Positions 1-7,422 of a stretch of DNA of 64,000 bases are shown one piece after another. This DNA comes from Flavobacterium sp. NRK F7. Lineage in GTDB: Bacteria; Bacteroidota; Bacteroidia; Flavobacteriales; Flavobacteriaceae. Position numbers and translations under genes: made by a program. The number at the start of each line of letters is the position of its first letter. Within the stretch, counting starts at the first letter, position 1. The notes under the pieces are model-generated. The model saw nothing but the letters and a program-made list of their open reading frames with translations, ran no database searches and was not told the DNA's origin. The DNA is taken from contig NZ_JAMXLB010000001.1 in assembly GCF_024054195.1 (NCBI RefSeq), forward strand, positions 3,426,737-3,490,736, written 5' to 3'.

Positions 1-935
1 GACCTAGAAAGTTGCATAGTAATTGTTGAACCTCCATGTTTTATGTAACCTGATTTATTTCTTAGAAATTTAAATCTGCTTAAAGCACCTCTTAGAAGTG
101 ATTTAAAAGATATGCCAGAGTTAGTTTTAAAATCTTTATCTTCAATATCAATTAGTATTTTTTTTAAAACATCGTATTTTACATTTAATCTTTCAAGCTC
201 TATATATGAAAGTTTTGCACGATATAATATATATTCAAAATTATCCATTAATTTTATTCTGAAAATTTTACAAAAAAATTTTATAAAATTTAAATAGTTA
301 GTTTCGTGTTGCTCGTTTAAATGATGTCTAAAAATAAAAAGATACCAAATTGTCAAAAGTATATTTCCATAAAACCATTTGATTTCAAAGGGCAAATATT
401 GAATTAAAATTGATTCTTTTTGATTAGTTGCTAACCACCAAATTACATTTAATCCTATCGTTAAAACCCAAAATGGAACCGTTTGAAACCAAAACCAACC
501 ATTGAAATATTTAATAACAAATGGATTATTAGCGCCTTCAACTCTCCAATTTGGAAGTGTAAGGTGTATGGAACCATAATCCAAGCCTAACATAGCTCTA
601 AGTGAAACAACTTTTCTAGCATTGATTGTAATTTGTCTTTGTAACTCAACAAAATAGCGCAATAATATACCTCCAAATGCAATAAGAATTAATGAAAACA
701 CAAGGGAGTTAGATTGAATAATTGTGAGCGTTTTTTCTTTTTCGTCAGTATCTTGATTAAAAAAAAGTGGAATTAATATTGTTGTTACAGCAATTAATAT
801 ATTAGCAACTTGTCCATACACTTTAGTTTGAGTATTTGCGATTTTTTGTGCTTCTTCAAACTCTAATAACACAATATCTCTGTGTTCAGATTTAAATGTA
901 TATGTTGGATAATATTGTTCGGCTTTGCTTTCCAA
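1..935 (-). CDS. Four-TM membrane protein fused to GT51 peptidoglycan glycosyltransferase domain (partial, runs off left edge)
   Basis: Open reading frame without a stop from a TTG at 933-935 to the window edge (311 codons seen). Hydrophobic segments lie at about residues 43-59, 77-96, 149-169 and 186-202. After residue 230 a GT51 (transglycosylase) domain begins: motif 1 is IEDKDFKTNSG with candidate catalytic Glu265 (the usual His of EDxxFxxHxG is replaced), and motif 2 is GGSTITMQLSR at 301-311, an almost perfect match to the family. The later GT51 motifs lie outside the window. The loop between helices 2 and 3 is rich in Arg and Lys, so by the positive-inside rule both ends face the cytoplasm, unlike normal cell-wall synthases (inference). 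The start is uncertain: an in-frame stop lies 21 bases upstream and no ATG is available before residue 115. It lies downstream of the DUF6119-like gene on the same strand. Confidence 0.75.
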   Translation of the reverse strand, partial: MESKAEQYYPTYTFKSEHRDIVLLEFEEAQKIANTQTKVYGQVANILIAVTTILIPLFFNQDTDEKEKTLTIIQSNSLVFSLILIAFGGILLRYFVELQRQITINARKVVSLRAMLGLDYGSIHLTLPNWRVEGANNPFVIKYFNGWFWFQTVPFWVLTIGLNVIWWLATNQKESILIQYLPFEIKWFYGNILLTIWYLFIFRHHLNEQHETNYLNFIKFFCKIFRIKLMDNFEYILYRAKLSYIELERLNVKYDVLKKILIDIEDKDFKTNSGISFKSLLRGALSRFKFLRNKSGYIKHGGSTITMQLSR

Positions 936-965
936 AATTTTATTTATTAAGTTTTAGTTAGTTTT

Positions 966-1205
966 TATTTAATGAATAAACCATCTGATTGTGAGTAGTA
1001 ATGATTGCCAACAATCTCAGTTATTAATAATTATATTAGTATACATAAATAGCATTTTTTTATATCCACCACGGTTTCGGGCTTTGCATTCGGGCGGTAA
1101 AACGAAGCACAAAGGCTTGCTTTATTACGAATGTTTAATTGAAAAACTGTCGTTGAATTTAGCACTGAACCCGCAATTTTGCCAAACTGTTATTACCTTC
1201 AGTTT
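966..1205. repeat. GC-richer intergenic module, probable dispersed flavobacterial repeat or cassette boundary
   Basis: This is the gap between the two accessory genes. The part at about 1068-1190 is clearly richer in G and C than its surroundings. The edges carry similar short strings in opposite orientation: GATTGCCAAC at 1003-1012, and GCCAAACTG at about 1182-1190 near the other end. I recall closely similar non-coding stretches in other flavobacterial genomes, often mis-called as small proteins, but cannot check this here. An 81-codon plus-strand frame crosses it and even enters the neighbouring gene, and I do not accept it as a gene. A recombination or cassette-boundary role is only a guess. 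Confidence 0.45.
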
Positions 1206-2996
1206 TTATTTTATTTGTGATATGTCAATAATATGAATATCAAAATTTTTGTAATTTCTTATTTCACGAACTGTTTGAACTATGGCAAACTTAGCAATAT
1301 TAGATTGACACAATTCAATTTTTTCTATTGCGGTTTTTCCTTTATAAGATTCATAACGGTATGCCATTACAAAATTTATTTTTAAATCGCTATTTGAAAT
1401 TTTATTATAAACATCATTGTAATCAAGCTTATTAGTAGGATTGAATTTATTATAATATTCAACAGTGTCTTTGAAATAGCTACTACCATGCACATTGTTC
1501 AAATCATTCCATAATCTTTGAGAAGATAATGTAATTTGATTTGATAAACTTCTCATTTGAGTATTAAAACCATCTTTCACGTGAATGAAATATATGTTTT
1601 CATCTTCAATGTATAAAATGTCACATAATTCAATATTTTCTTTAATTCTTTTATCAAAAATATAATAGTTTTTATCAGTGTGTGAATTATTGTAGTAATC
1701 TTCATCTCCAGTTGTCCAAGGTTTCAATATATTTTTCTTTAATTCATAGAGTTTGTAATTATTTATAGCTTCATTTTGAATTTGTTGTAAAAACGTATCG
1801 TCTAAGAAAAACCATTGATTATCAATTCTAAAATATTTGTGATTATAATAAGGAATTTCAGCTACTATATGATTGTAGAATGTATCAAATGTAATTTCCT
1901 TATTATCAATCATACCTATAATTGACATTTCATAAAGCTTTTGTTCAATTGAGAATCGATCTAAGATGTTTTCAGTGTTTTGGTAGATATATTCAGTTGA
2001 TTGAGTATATAAATCGTTTCTACCGTTTATAATTTTATCATTTACTGATTTCTTTCTTTTGAAATGTAATCTGAATTGATTGCATTCAAAGAATTTTTCT
2101 ATTCTTTTTGAATTTACTACTTCAATTATATCTTTATTTTGACTTGAAAGTCTATCAGGTGTATTGTGTAAAATTACATCATCAATTATTTTAGATTTCA
2201 AAATTTTGTCTAAATCATCTGATAAATCTTGAGAATTAACTCTATTAAACAAGCTCAAATTTTTATAATTTGATTTATCAGACATTATGTTATTTATATC
2301 TTTTACTAATTCTTTTAGCTCATCAAAATTCAATTTTTTACGTAAACTGAAGTACGAACCAATTTCCATTAATGCATTATCGCTATCGATTTTGTATTTT
2401 TTAAATATTCCCTTAATTAATTCATCTCGAATAATTATTTTTAATTTTTTTGGTATTTCAGAATATACTAATGAATCTTTTATAGATTGAGAATTATTGT
2501 ACGTATTAGACCTTTGTGATAAATTACCTGTAACACCTCTGGTATTCACAACTATAGTAATATCATCATTTGGACTTGCAAAATGTTGATACAAATCAAT
2601 ACCAAAATAATCATTAATGAATTTTTTAATAACATTTATTCCATTACCACCTAAAACACAATATATTTTGTCTTTATAAACAATAAATAAAACGAAAGAA
2701 AATTCGATTAAATCAAAATTTTGATCTTTAACTAATTCATCTGGCAAAAAAAGTTTCCAATAATTCTGATCTTTGGGATGATTGTAACAATATGTATAGA
2801 AAGTAAAATCTTCTTCAGTATGTTTTTCAAGTTTTGGTTTAACAATTGAGAAATCTTGTTCATCGGCTAATAAATGTTTTTTATGATTTTCTCTAATAAT
2901 CTCAACTATTTCCTCGGTAGACTTGTCTCTTAATTCAAAATGACTCCTATCAATTTGAAATATTTTTAAATTAAACTTAACTTTTTTTATCGACAT
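1206..2996 (-). CDS. DUF6119/TIGR04141-like sporadically distributed protein, putative defence component
   Basis: A 596-residue soluble protein with no signal peptide or membrane helix. The middle part (about residues 75-190) shows the order I associate with the DUF6119/TIGR04141 family: a short W-K-x-F stretch, a strand-rich SFVLFIVYKDKIYCV segment, a G-G-N-G turn, FGIDL, then an RGVTGN motif. Near residues 455-476 there is an ELCDIL...FIHVKDG segment, matching the family's acidic 'E-x-CD...HVK' block. It could be a degenerate PD-(D/E)XK-type nuclease core, but that is inference. The family is known for patchy distribution in variable genome regions. The ATG at 2996 is the first in frame and lies about 105 bases below a strong promoter. 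Base composition is very AT-rich. No function is proven. Confidence 0.6.
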   Translation of the reverse strand: MSIKKVKFNLKIFQIDRSHFELRDKSTEEIVEIIRENHKKHLLADEQDFSIVKPKLEKHTEEDFTFYTYCYNHPKDQNYWKLFLPDELVKDQNFDLIEFSFVLFIVYKDKIYCVLGGNGINVIKKFINDYFGIDLYQHFASPNDDITIVVNTRGVTGNLSQRSNTYNNSQSIKDSLVYSEIPKKLKIIIRDELIKGIFKKYKIDSDNALMEIGSYFSLRKKLNFDELKELVKDINNIMSDKSNYKNLSLFNRVNSQDLSDDLDKILKSKIIDDVILHNTPDRLSSQNKDIIEVVNSKRIEKFFECNQFRLHFKRKKSVNDKIINGRNDLYTQSTEYIYQNTENILDRFSIEQKLYEMSIIGMIDNKEITFDTFYNHIVAEIPYYNHKYFRIDNQWFFLDDTFLQQIQNEAINNYKLYELKKNILKPWTTGDEDYYNNSHTDKNYYIFDKRIKENIELCDILYIEDENIYFIHVKDGFNTQMRSLSNQITLSSQRLWNDLNNVHGSSYFKDTVEYYNKFNPTNKLDYNDVYNKISNSDLKINFVMAYRYESYKGKTAIEKIELCQSNIAKFAIVQTVREIRNYKNFDIHIIDISQIK

Positions 2997-3101
2997 GATG
3001 ATTTTAAAATTGCAGGTTACTTAAACATACCCCCTACTCAATAGCACCACTCTACCTTTTTAGGCTGTATATGCGAAGGTTAGTTTCACTTTTAGTAGTT
3101 C

Positions 3102-3132
3102 CAAATATAACTTTTTCAACAGCTAACCACAA
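3102..3132 (-). promoter_or_regulatory. Bacteroidota-type promoter for the DUF6119-like gene
   Basis: On the minus strand a TTG (3130-3132), exactly 20 bases, then TATATTTG (3102-3109) match the -33/-7 consensus TTG-N19/20-TAnnTTTG. Transcription would start near 3095, giving a leader of about 100 bases. The TACGTA palindromes abut its upstream side. Confidence 0.7.
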
Positions 3133-3181
3133 TACGTATTTATACGTATTTTTCACCCTTTTTTATACGTATTTATACGTA
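3132..3181. promoter_or_regulatory. Two pairs of TACGTA palindromes upstream of the DUF6119 promoter
   Basis: TACGTA occurs at 3133-3138, 3143-3148, 3166-3171 and 3176-3181. Members of each pair are 10 bases apart (one helical turn) and the pairs are 33 bases apart. The first copy touches the -33 element, so a dimeric activator or repressor site is plausible. The string ATACGTATTTATACGTA is repeated in full. Confidence 0.5.
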
Positions 3182-3303
3182 CAAAAAAGCATTTTAGTAA
3201 GAAATTTAGTTTACTATATAAAAAAGAAACAGGCAAAAAGAGTACGAATCGACCAGCACCGTATAAAAACGTTCCACAACCTACTCTGTTTAAAAATGCT
3301 ACT

Positions 3304-3556
3304 ACTCAGACAGCCTAACTCCTACTCAGACGGTCTACTCACCTACTCAGATAGCGTTTTCACCTACTCAGACAGCGTTGCTCCTACTCAGATGGTCTTT
3401 CCACCTACTCAGATGGTCTTTCCACCTACTCAGATGGCGTTGCTCCTACTCAGATGGTCTTTCCACTTACTCAGATGGCGTTTTCACCTACTCAGACGGC
3501 GTTGCTCGTACTCAGATGGTGTTTCCACTTACTCAGATGGCGTTGCTCGAACTCTA
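3304..3556. repeat. Tandem array of 20/21-bp units with 62-bp higher-order period
   Basis: Twelve copies of a unit beginning ACTCAGAYRG start at 3304, 3324, 3345, 3366, 3386, 3407, 3428, 3448, 3469, 3490, 3510 and 3531, with a decayed copy at 3551. Unit lengths run 20, 21, 21, 20, 21, 21, 20, 21, 21, 20, 21, 20. Three unit types (ending GCGTTGCTCCT, TCTTTCCACCT and GCGTTTTCACCT) alternate, so the real period is 62 bases, about two helical turns per unit. There are no spacers, so it is not CRISPR. The 165-codon frame across it changes register at each 20-bp unit and is not credible as a gene. Function unknown. Confidence 0.85.
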
Positions 3557-3748
3557 ATGAGGTTTTAACCCATTCAAATACAACACTACATCATAAAAAA
3601 TAGGATTTAAACGAGTTTATACCTCTATTTTTAGAGGGGTATTGTAAAAAAGCGTGGTATTTAGTAAAAAATAAGTCCTAAAAAGGCTATCTTAGTAAGT
3701 TAAAGCGCTATTTTACAGCACTTTATAAATAAAATTAAAAGTAAAAAA
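3557..3748. other. Intergenic stretch without recognised features
   Basis: AT-rich sequence between the tandem array and the REP-like cluster. It contains only a small hairpin (CCTCTA 3622-3627 with TAGAGG 3632-3637) without a T-run. No gene, tRNA or terminator was recognised here. The shorter stretch 3182-3303 between the TACGTA sites and the array likewise shows nothing. Confidence 0.5.
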
Positions 3749-4062
3749 GGGTCTCAAAATCTTCCGATTCGCATCGGAACACTCAAACGGTCGGTTGCAA
3801 GCACCACTTCTATTTTGCGTCAGTTCGAGTGATTTTCGACCAATACTTTGGGAAGAAAAATAAAATTAAAAACGGTTCTCGATACATTCCGATTAGCATC
3901 GGAACACTCGAACTGACGTTTTTAATAACTGCATCCATACAAATTTTAATACAATAGAATTATAAAAACCTCCTATAAAGCACTTTACCTCTAAACTCTA
4001 TTTTTCGTCAGTTCGAGTGATTTTCGACCAAAACCTTGGGAAGAAAATTGTATCGAGAACCA
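3749..4062. repeat. Cluster of REP-like inverted repeat elements
   Basis: Four related pieces: 3749-3790, 3818-3855, 3873-3918 and 4005-4062. Pieces 3818-3855 and 4005-4062 both contain GTCAGTTCGAGTGATTTTCG and a TTGGGAAG string. The other two run in the opposite sense, contain the hairpin TCCGAT-loop-ATCGGA (for example 3888-3903), and 3873-3918 ends in the reverse complement CACTCGAACTGACG. The flank GGTTCTCGATAC/GTATCGAGAACC also matches between 3874-3885 and 4051-4062. Nested, inverted copies suggest a REP/MITE-type family. The 71-codon frame starting at 4017 is a by-product. Confidence 0.75.
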
Positions 4063-4120
4063 GAAAAATAGCATTTAAAACAGCTTTCCACTACTGCAAA
4101 TTGGGTCAACACTATAAAAC

Positions 4121-4155
4121 AAAAAAAATCCCTAAAGTAAAATACCTTAGGGATT
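4121..4155 (-). terminator. Rho-independent terminator of the cysD-cysN unit
   Basis: AATCCCTAA (4127-4135) pairs with TTAGGGATT (4147-4155). On the minus strand the stem is followed by a run of eight T. It lies 26 bases past the cysN stop. Confidence 0.85.
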
Positions 4156-4181
4156 ACCACCAAATTATAAATGACACTCAA

Positions 4182-5426
4182 CTATTGAACAAAGCCAACA
4201 GCAACCGTGTTATTCGTTTGTGCATCAATTAAAATAAAAGCCCCATTCGATTTGTTGGCAGCAAAAGCATCCAAATACATAGGGTTGGCCAATTTTAATT
4301 GTACCAATGCAATATCGTTTAATTTCAATTCGTGTGAAGCTACATGCTCTAATGGATTTTCGGGTTGGATTAAATACTCAATCTCTTGAATCTTACACAC
4401 TCCCGTGCGCGAACCGGTTTGGATATGATATTTCGCTGAAGTATTCGCAGCTTTTTCGTCTAACCAAACCAAGCGGGCTTTCAACTCTTTGGCAAAAAGA
4501 TGCTCCTGACTTTCTTTTACGAATAACATGCCGCGACTGATATCGATATCGTCTTTCAAACGCACTTGAATTGAATCTCCAGTGTGTGCTTCGTCTAAAG
4601 TGTTGGTAAACTTGCGTACTTCTACTACTTCAGAAGCTTTTCCAGAAGGTAAAATCGTCAACGTTTCGCCTACTTTTACACTACCCGAACTAATTCTTCC
4701 TGCATAAGCTCTATAATCGACAAAATTTTCATTTTGTACATGATATACTTGTTGTACATCCATACGGAACGGTTTTGTATCTTCTTCTTTTTTGTTAAAA
4801 CCATGCAATACAGTAGACAAGGTTTCTCCTTTGTACCAATCCATTTGCTTAGAAAAATGCACCACATTATCCCCTTTTAAAGAACTTATAGGAATAATCG
4901 CAATCTCTTGTTCCAATGGCTCTAACTGACGTATCATTTTGTCAATATCGGAAGCAATGTTCAAATACACGTCTTCACTATAATCGACCAAATCCATTTT
5001 ATTAATACAAAACACCACCGATTGCAAACGCAACAAGCGACTGATAAAATAATGACGATGGGTTTGTTCCAATAAGCCCTTACGAGCATCAATCAAGATA
5101 ATCGACAAATCGGAATTGGACGCACCCGTTACCATGTTACGGGTATATTCGATATGTCCAGGACTATCAGCAATAATAAACTTTCTCACTGCTGAAGAAA
5201 AATAGATATGTGCCACATCTATGGTAATACCTTGCTCACGCTCGGCAATTAATCCATCGGTAATCACCGAAAAATCTAAATCTTCTAATCCTTTTTCTTT
5301 TGTTTTCTTGCGCACCAACTCTTCTTGTTCAATGGTTAGCGCATTATTATCGTAAAGAAAGCGCCCTATTAAGGTACTTTTTCCATCATCTACACTTCCT
5401 GCTGTATTTATTTTTAGTAATTCCAT
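4182..5426 (-). CDS. cysN: Sulfate adenylyltransferase subunit 1 (CysN, GTPase)
   Basis: GTP-hydrolysing subunit of ATP sulfurylase. With CysD it makes adenosine phosphosulfate from ATP and sulfate in the cytoplasm. Visible motifs are the P-loop GSVDDGKST (residues 10-18), DSPGH (87-91) and the guanine-specificity motif NKMD (142-145), followed by EF-Tu-like beta-barrel domains. At 414 residues it is the shorter form without a fused APS kinase; E. coli CysN has about 475. It is the last gene of the cys unit, 113 bases below cysD, and is followed by a terminator. The spacer to cysD is filled by low-complexity repeats. Confidence 0.95.
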   Translation of the reverse strand: MELLKINTAGSVDDGKSTLIGRFLYDNNALTIEQEELVRKKTKEKGLEDLDFSVITDGLIAEREQGITIDVAHIYFSSAVRKFIIADSPGHIEYTRNMVTGASNSDLSIILIDARKGLLEQTHRHYFISRLLRLQSVVFCINKMDLVDYSEDVYLNIASDIDKMIRQLEPLEQEIAIIPISSLKGDNVVHFSKQMDWYKGETLSTVLHGFNKKEEDTKPFRMDVQQVYHVQNENFVDYRAYAGRISSGSVKVGETLTILPSGKASEVVEVRKFTNTLDEAHTGDSIQVRLKDDIDISRGMLFVKESQEHLFAKELKARLVWLDEKAANTSAKYHIQTGSRTGVCKIQEIEYLIQPENPLEHVASHELKLNDIALVQLKLANPMYLDAFAANKSNGAFILIDAQTNNTVAVGFVQ

Positions 5427-5433
5427 TTGTTTT

Positions 5434-5532
5434 ATTCGATAGTTTGATTATTGGACGGTTCGATTGTTGGATTATGGAGTAGTTCGAAGATTCTATGCTT
5501 CAAAAAATCAAATAATCTAAAAATCTAATAAT
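5434..5532. repeat. Low-complexity imperfect inverted repeat between cysD and cysN
   Basis: Strings such as GATTATTGGA and GATTGTTGGATTA on one side are mirrored by AATCAAATAATC and AATCTAATAATCC on the other. They could form a large imperfect hairpin in the cysD-cysN transcript and might tune expression of cysN against cysD. That effect is a guess. Confidence 0.45.
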
Positions 5533-5539
5533 CCTGTCA

Positions 5540-6433
5540 TTAAAAATACCCTCCTTTTTTTCTTTGTTCCAATGCGGCTTCCGAACGTTTATCATCGATT
5601 CGCGCTCCTCTTTCAGACGACTTTGAAGCTTTGTTTTCATACATCACTTCTTCAATAGTGGCAGCATTAGAAAGTAACGCAGCGGTACACGTCATGTCTC
5701 CCACGGTTCTAAAACGAACAACATCGTTTACAATTTCGTCGGTATCTACTAAATTCAAATACTCGGAATGCGCTAAAAAGGCACCGTCTCTTTTGACTAA
5801 TTTTCTTTCGTGCGCAAAATAAATAGAAGGCAACGCTAAATTTTCTTGCTTGATATAACTCCAAACGTCTTCTTCTGTCCAGTTGCTAATTGGGAATGCT
5901 CGTACGTTTTCACCAAAATTAATTTTCCCATTTAAGATAGTAAACATTTCTGGACGTTGCTTTTTGGCATCCCATTGTCCGAAATCATCACGTACTGAGA
6001 AGATACGTTCTTTAGCTCTCGACTTTTCTTCGTCTCTACGGGCACCACCTATACATGCATCAAAGCCAAATTCTTCAATGGCATCTAAAAGTGTTACGGT
6101 TTGCAACGAATTCCGACTTGCATATTTACCAGTTTCTTCCTGAGCTTTATTGGAATTGATACTATCTTGTACATAACGCACGACTAATTCCACACCCAAT
6201 TCTTTAATTAATTGATCTCTAAAAGTAATGGTCTCTGGAAAATTATGACCGGTATCGATATGCATAAAGACAAACGGAATTTTAGCAGGATAAAACGCTT
6301 TTTGCGCTAATCGTGCTACTGTTATTGAATCTTTACCACCCGAAAATAAAAGCACAGGCTTTTGAAATTGAGCTGCTACTTCCCTTAAGATATAAATGCT
6401 CTCGTTTTCTAATTCTTCTAAATAATTTCGCAT
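5540..6433 (-). CDS. cysD: Sulfate adenylyltransferase subunit 2 (CysD)
   Basis: Catalytic subunit of ATP sulfurylase that adenylates sulfate, driven by the GTPase CysN. It belongs to the PP-loop ATP pyrophosphatase superfamily. The SGGKDS loop is at residues 31-36 and the family strings HIDTGHNFPE and GGARRDEEKSRAKER follow. Its 297 residues are close to the usual length (about 300). It starts 18 bases after the cysH stop on the same strand, so cysH, cysD and cysN are probably one transcript. Confidence 0.96.
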   Translation of the reverse strand: MRNYLEELENESIYILREVAAQFQKPVLLFSGGKDSITVARLAQKAFYPAKIPFVFMHIDTGHNFPETITFRDQLIKELGVELVVRYVQDSINSNKAQEETGKYASRNSLQTVTLLDAIEEFGFDACIGGARRDEEKSRAKERIFSVRDDFGQWDAKKQRPEMFTILNGKINFGENVRAFPISNWTEEDVWSYIKQENLALPSIYFAHERKLVKRDGAFLAHSEYLNLVDTDEIVNDVVRFRTVGDMTCTAALLSNAATIEEVMYENKASKSSERGARIDDKRSEAALEQRKKGGYF

Positions 6434-6451
6434 TATACTTACTTTTAAAAA

Positions 6452-7186
6452 TTAATTATTGTTCGCTATATGGATGTGTAATCCGCATTCTTTTTTTCCG
6501 TTTTCCCACCACCATCTACCGGCTCTAAAATCTTCTCCTTCAGCTAAAGCTCTGGTACATGGAGCACAACCAATGCTTAAATACCCCTTTTTATACAAAC
6601 TGTTTAAAGGAATATTGTTTTGGTTAACCAATGTTTCTAACTGCTCTAATGTATAAGACAACAACGGATTGAATTTAATTAATTGGTTGTCCTCATCCCA
6701 TTCTAAAAAAGCCATACTTTCTCTATTTTGAGATTGTTCTGCTCGCAAACCCGTTACCCAAACCGAAGCTCCTTCTAAAGCTTTACGCAAAGGAATTACT
6801 TTTCGCACAAAGCAACATTTTTTTCGGCTTTCAATACTATCATAAAACCCATTAATACCATCTGAATCAATATACTCTTGAATATCTTGTTGATTCGGCA
6901 AATAGGTTTTTATTGCTAATCCTTTGTATTTTGTTTGTGTCTTTTGGAACACCTCATAGGTTTCGTTAAACATTCGGCCCGTATCCAAAGTAAAAAATGA
7001 AAAATCATTTTTAAGAGGATACAAAAAATGAGTCAATACCTGATCTTCAATTCCGAATGAAGTGGAGAATACTTTCTTACCTTCTAAATTCTCATTTACA
7101 AAAGCCAAACTTTCTTCTAAACTTAATCCTTGTAAAACTGCATTAAGTTGGGTTAACCTTTCTTTTATTTTGTCCATTTTGCCCAA
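6452..7186 (-). CDS. cysH: Phosphoadenylyl/adenylyl-sulfate reductase (CysH), iron-sulfur type
   Basis: Reduces activated sulfate to sulfite using thioredoxin. It has a PAPS-reductase/PP-loop fold with STSFGIEDQ near residue 41 and the redox-active Cys234 in KKECGLH. The Cys124-Cys125 pair and Cys207-x2-Cys210 form the 4Fe-4S binding set typical of APS reductases, so adenosine phosphosulfate is the likely direct substrate, which fits the lack of an APS kinase here. The start is either Met1 (7186) or Met4 (7177). Either way it overlaps the end of the DUF2061 gene, which implies translational coupling. Confidence 0.93.
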   Translation of the reverse strand: MGKMDKIKERLTQLNAVLQGLSLEESLAFVNENLEGKKVFSTSFGIEDQVLTHFLYPLKNDFSFFTLDTGRMFNETYEVFQKTQTKYKGLAIKTYLPNQQDIQEYIDSDGINGFYDSIESRKKCCFVRKVIPLRKALEGASVWVTGLRAEQSQNRESMAFLEWDEDNQLIKFNPLLSYTLEQLETLVNQNNIPLNSLYKKGYLSIGCAPCTRALAEGEDFRAGRWWWENGKKECGLHIHIANNN

Positions 7187-7398
7187 GCTCTTTCGTGAAA
7201 AAAGTACAATATCATTTTTGAAAACACCTCAAATCCTCCAATTGAGAAAGCGACTTTAAAGCTACCTGTCATAAAATAAGACACCACCATCGTATCGATT
7301 GTACCTACAATACGCCACGTAATTGCCTTATATGCAGAGACTTTAACCTCTTTTCCTAGCTCAAAAGACTTCTTGGGTCTAATCAAATCTAATAACAT
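7165..7398 (-). CDS. DUF2061 small membrane protein in the cys unit
   Basis: A 77-residue protein of the DUF2061 family: SAYKAITWRIVGTIDTMVVSYF and SIGGFEVFSKMILYFFHERAW segments make two membrane helices. I take the ATG at 7396-7398; a longer frame begins with TTG at 7425, but that codon overlaps the likely -7 box. Its end overlaps cysH by up to 22 bases, a tight link to sulfate reduction. The family's biochemical role is unknown. A part in sulfate or sulfite transport or in membrane organisation of the pathway is inferred from position only. Confidence 0.85.
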   Translation of the reverse strand: MLLDLIRPKKSFELGKEVKVSAYKAITWRIVGTIDTMVVSYFMTGSFKVAFSIGGFEVFSKMILYFFHERAWAKWTK

Positions 7399-7422
7399 AA
7401 CTTTTAAATTTATTTCATTTTT

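Noticed and set aside
112..297. 61-codon plus-strand frame
   Set aside because: Antisense to the GT51 fusion, which has recognisable motifs on the minus strand.
991..1236. 81-codon plus-strand frame between the accessory genes
   Set aside because: It crosses the repeat-like module and enters the end of the DUF6119-like gene. Composition and position suggest a non-coding repeat read by chance.
3304..3556. CRISPR array
   Set aside because: Units are contiguous 20/21-base repeats with no unique spacers and no cas genes nearby.
3071..3568. 165-codon plus-strand frame across the tandem array
   Set aside because: The 20-base units shift the frame at each copy, so the repeated peptide changes register. 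No family, signal or start context supports it.
3001..4181. Origin of replication or integration site
   Set aside because: Repeats and palindromes are present, but no DnaA-type boxes, tRNA gene or integrase were seen, so neither can be supported.
4017..4232. 71-codon plus-strand frame
   Set aside because: It starts inside a REP-like element and runs through the cys terminator into cysN in antisense.
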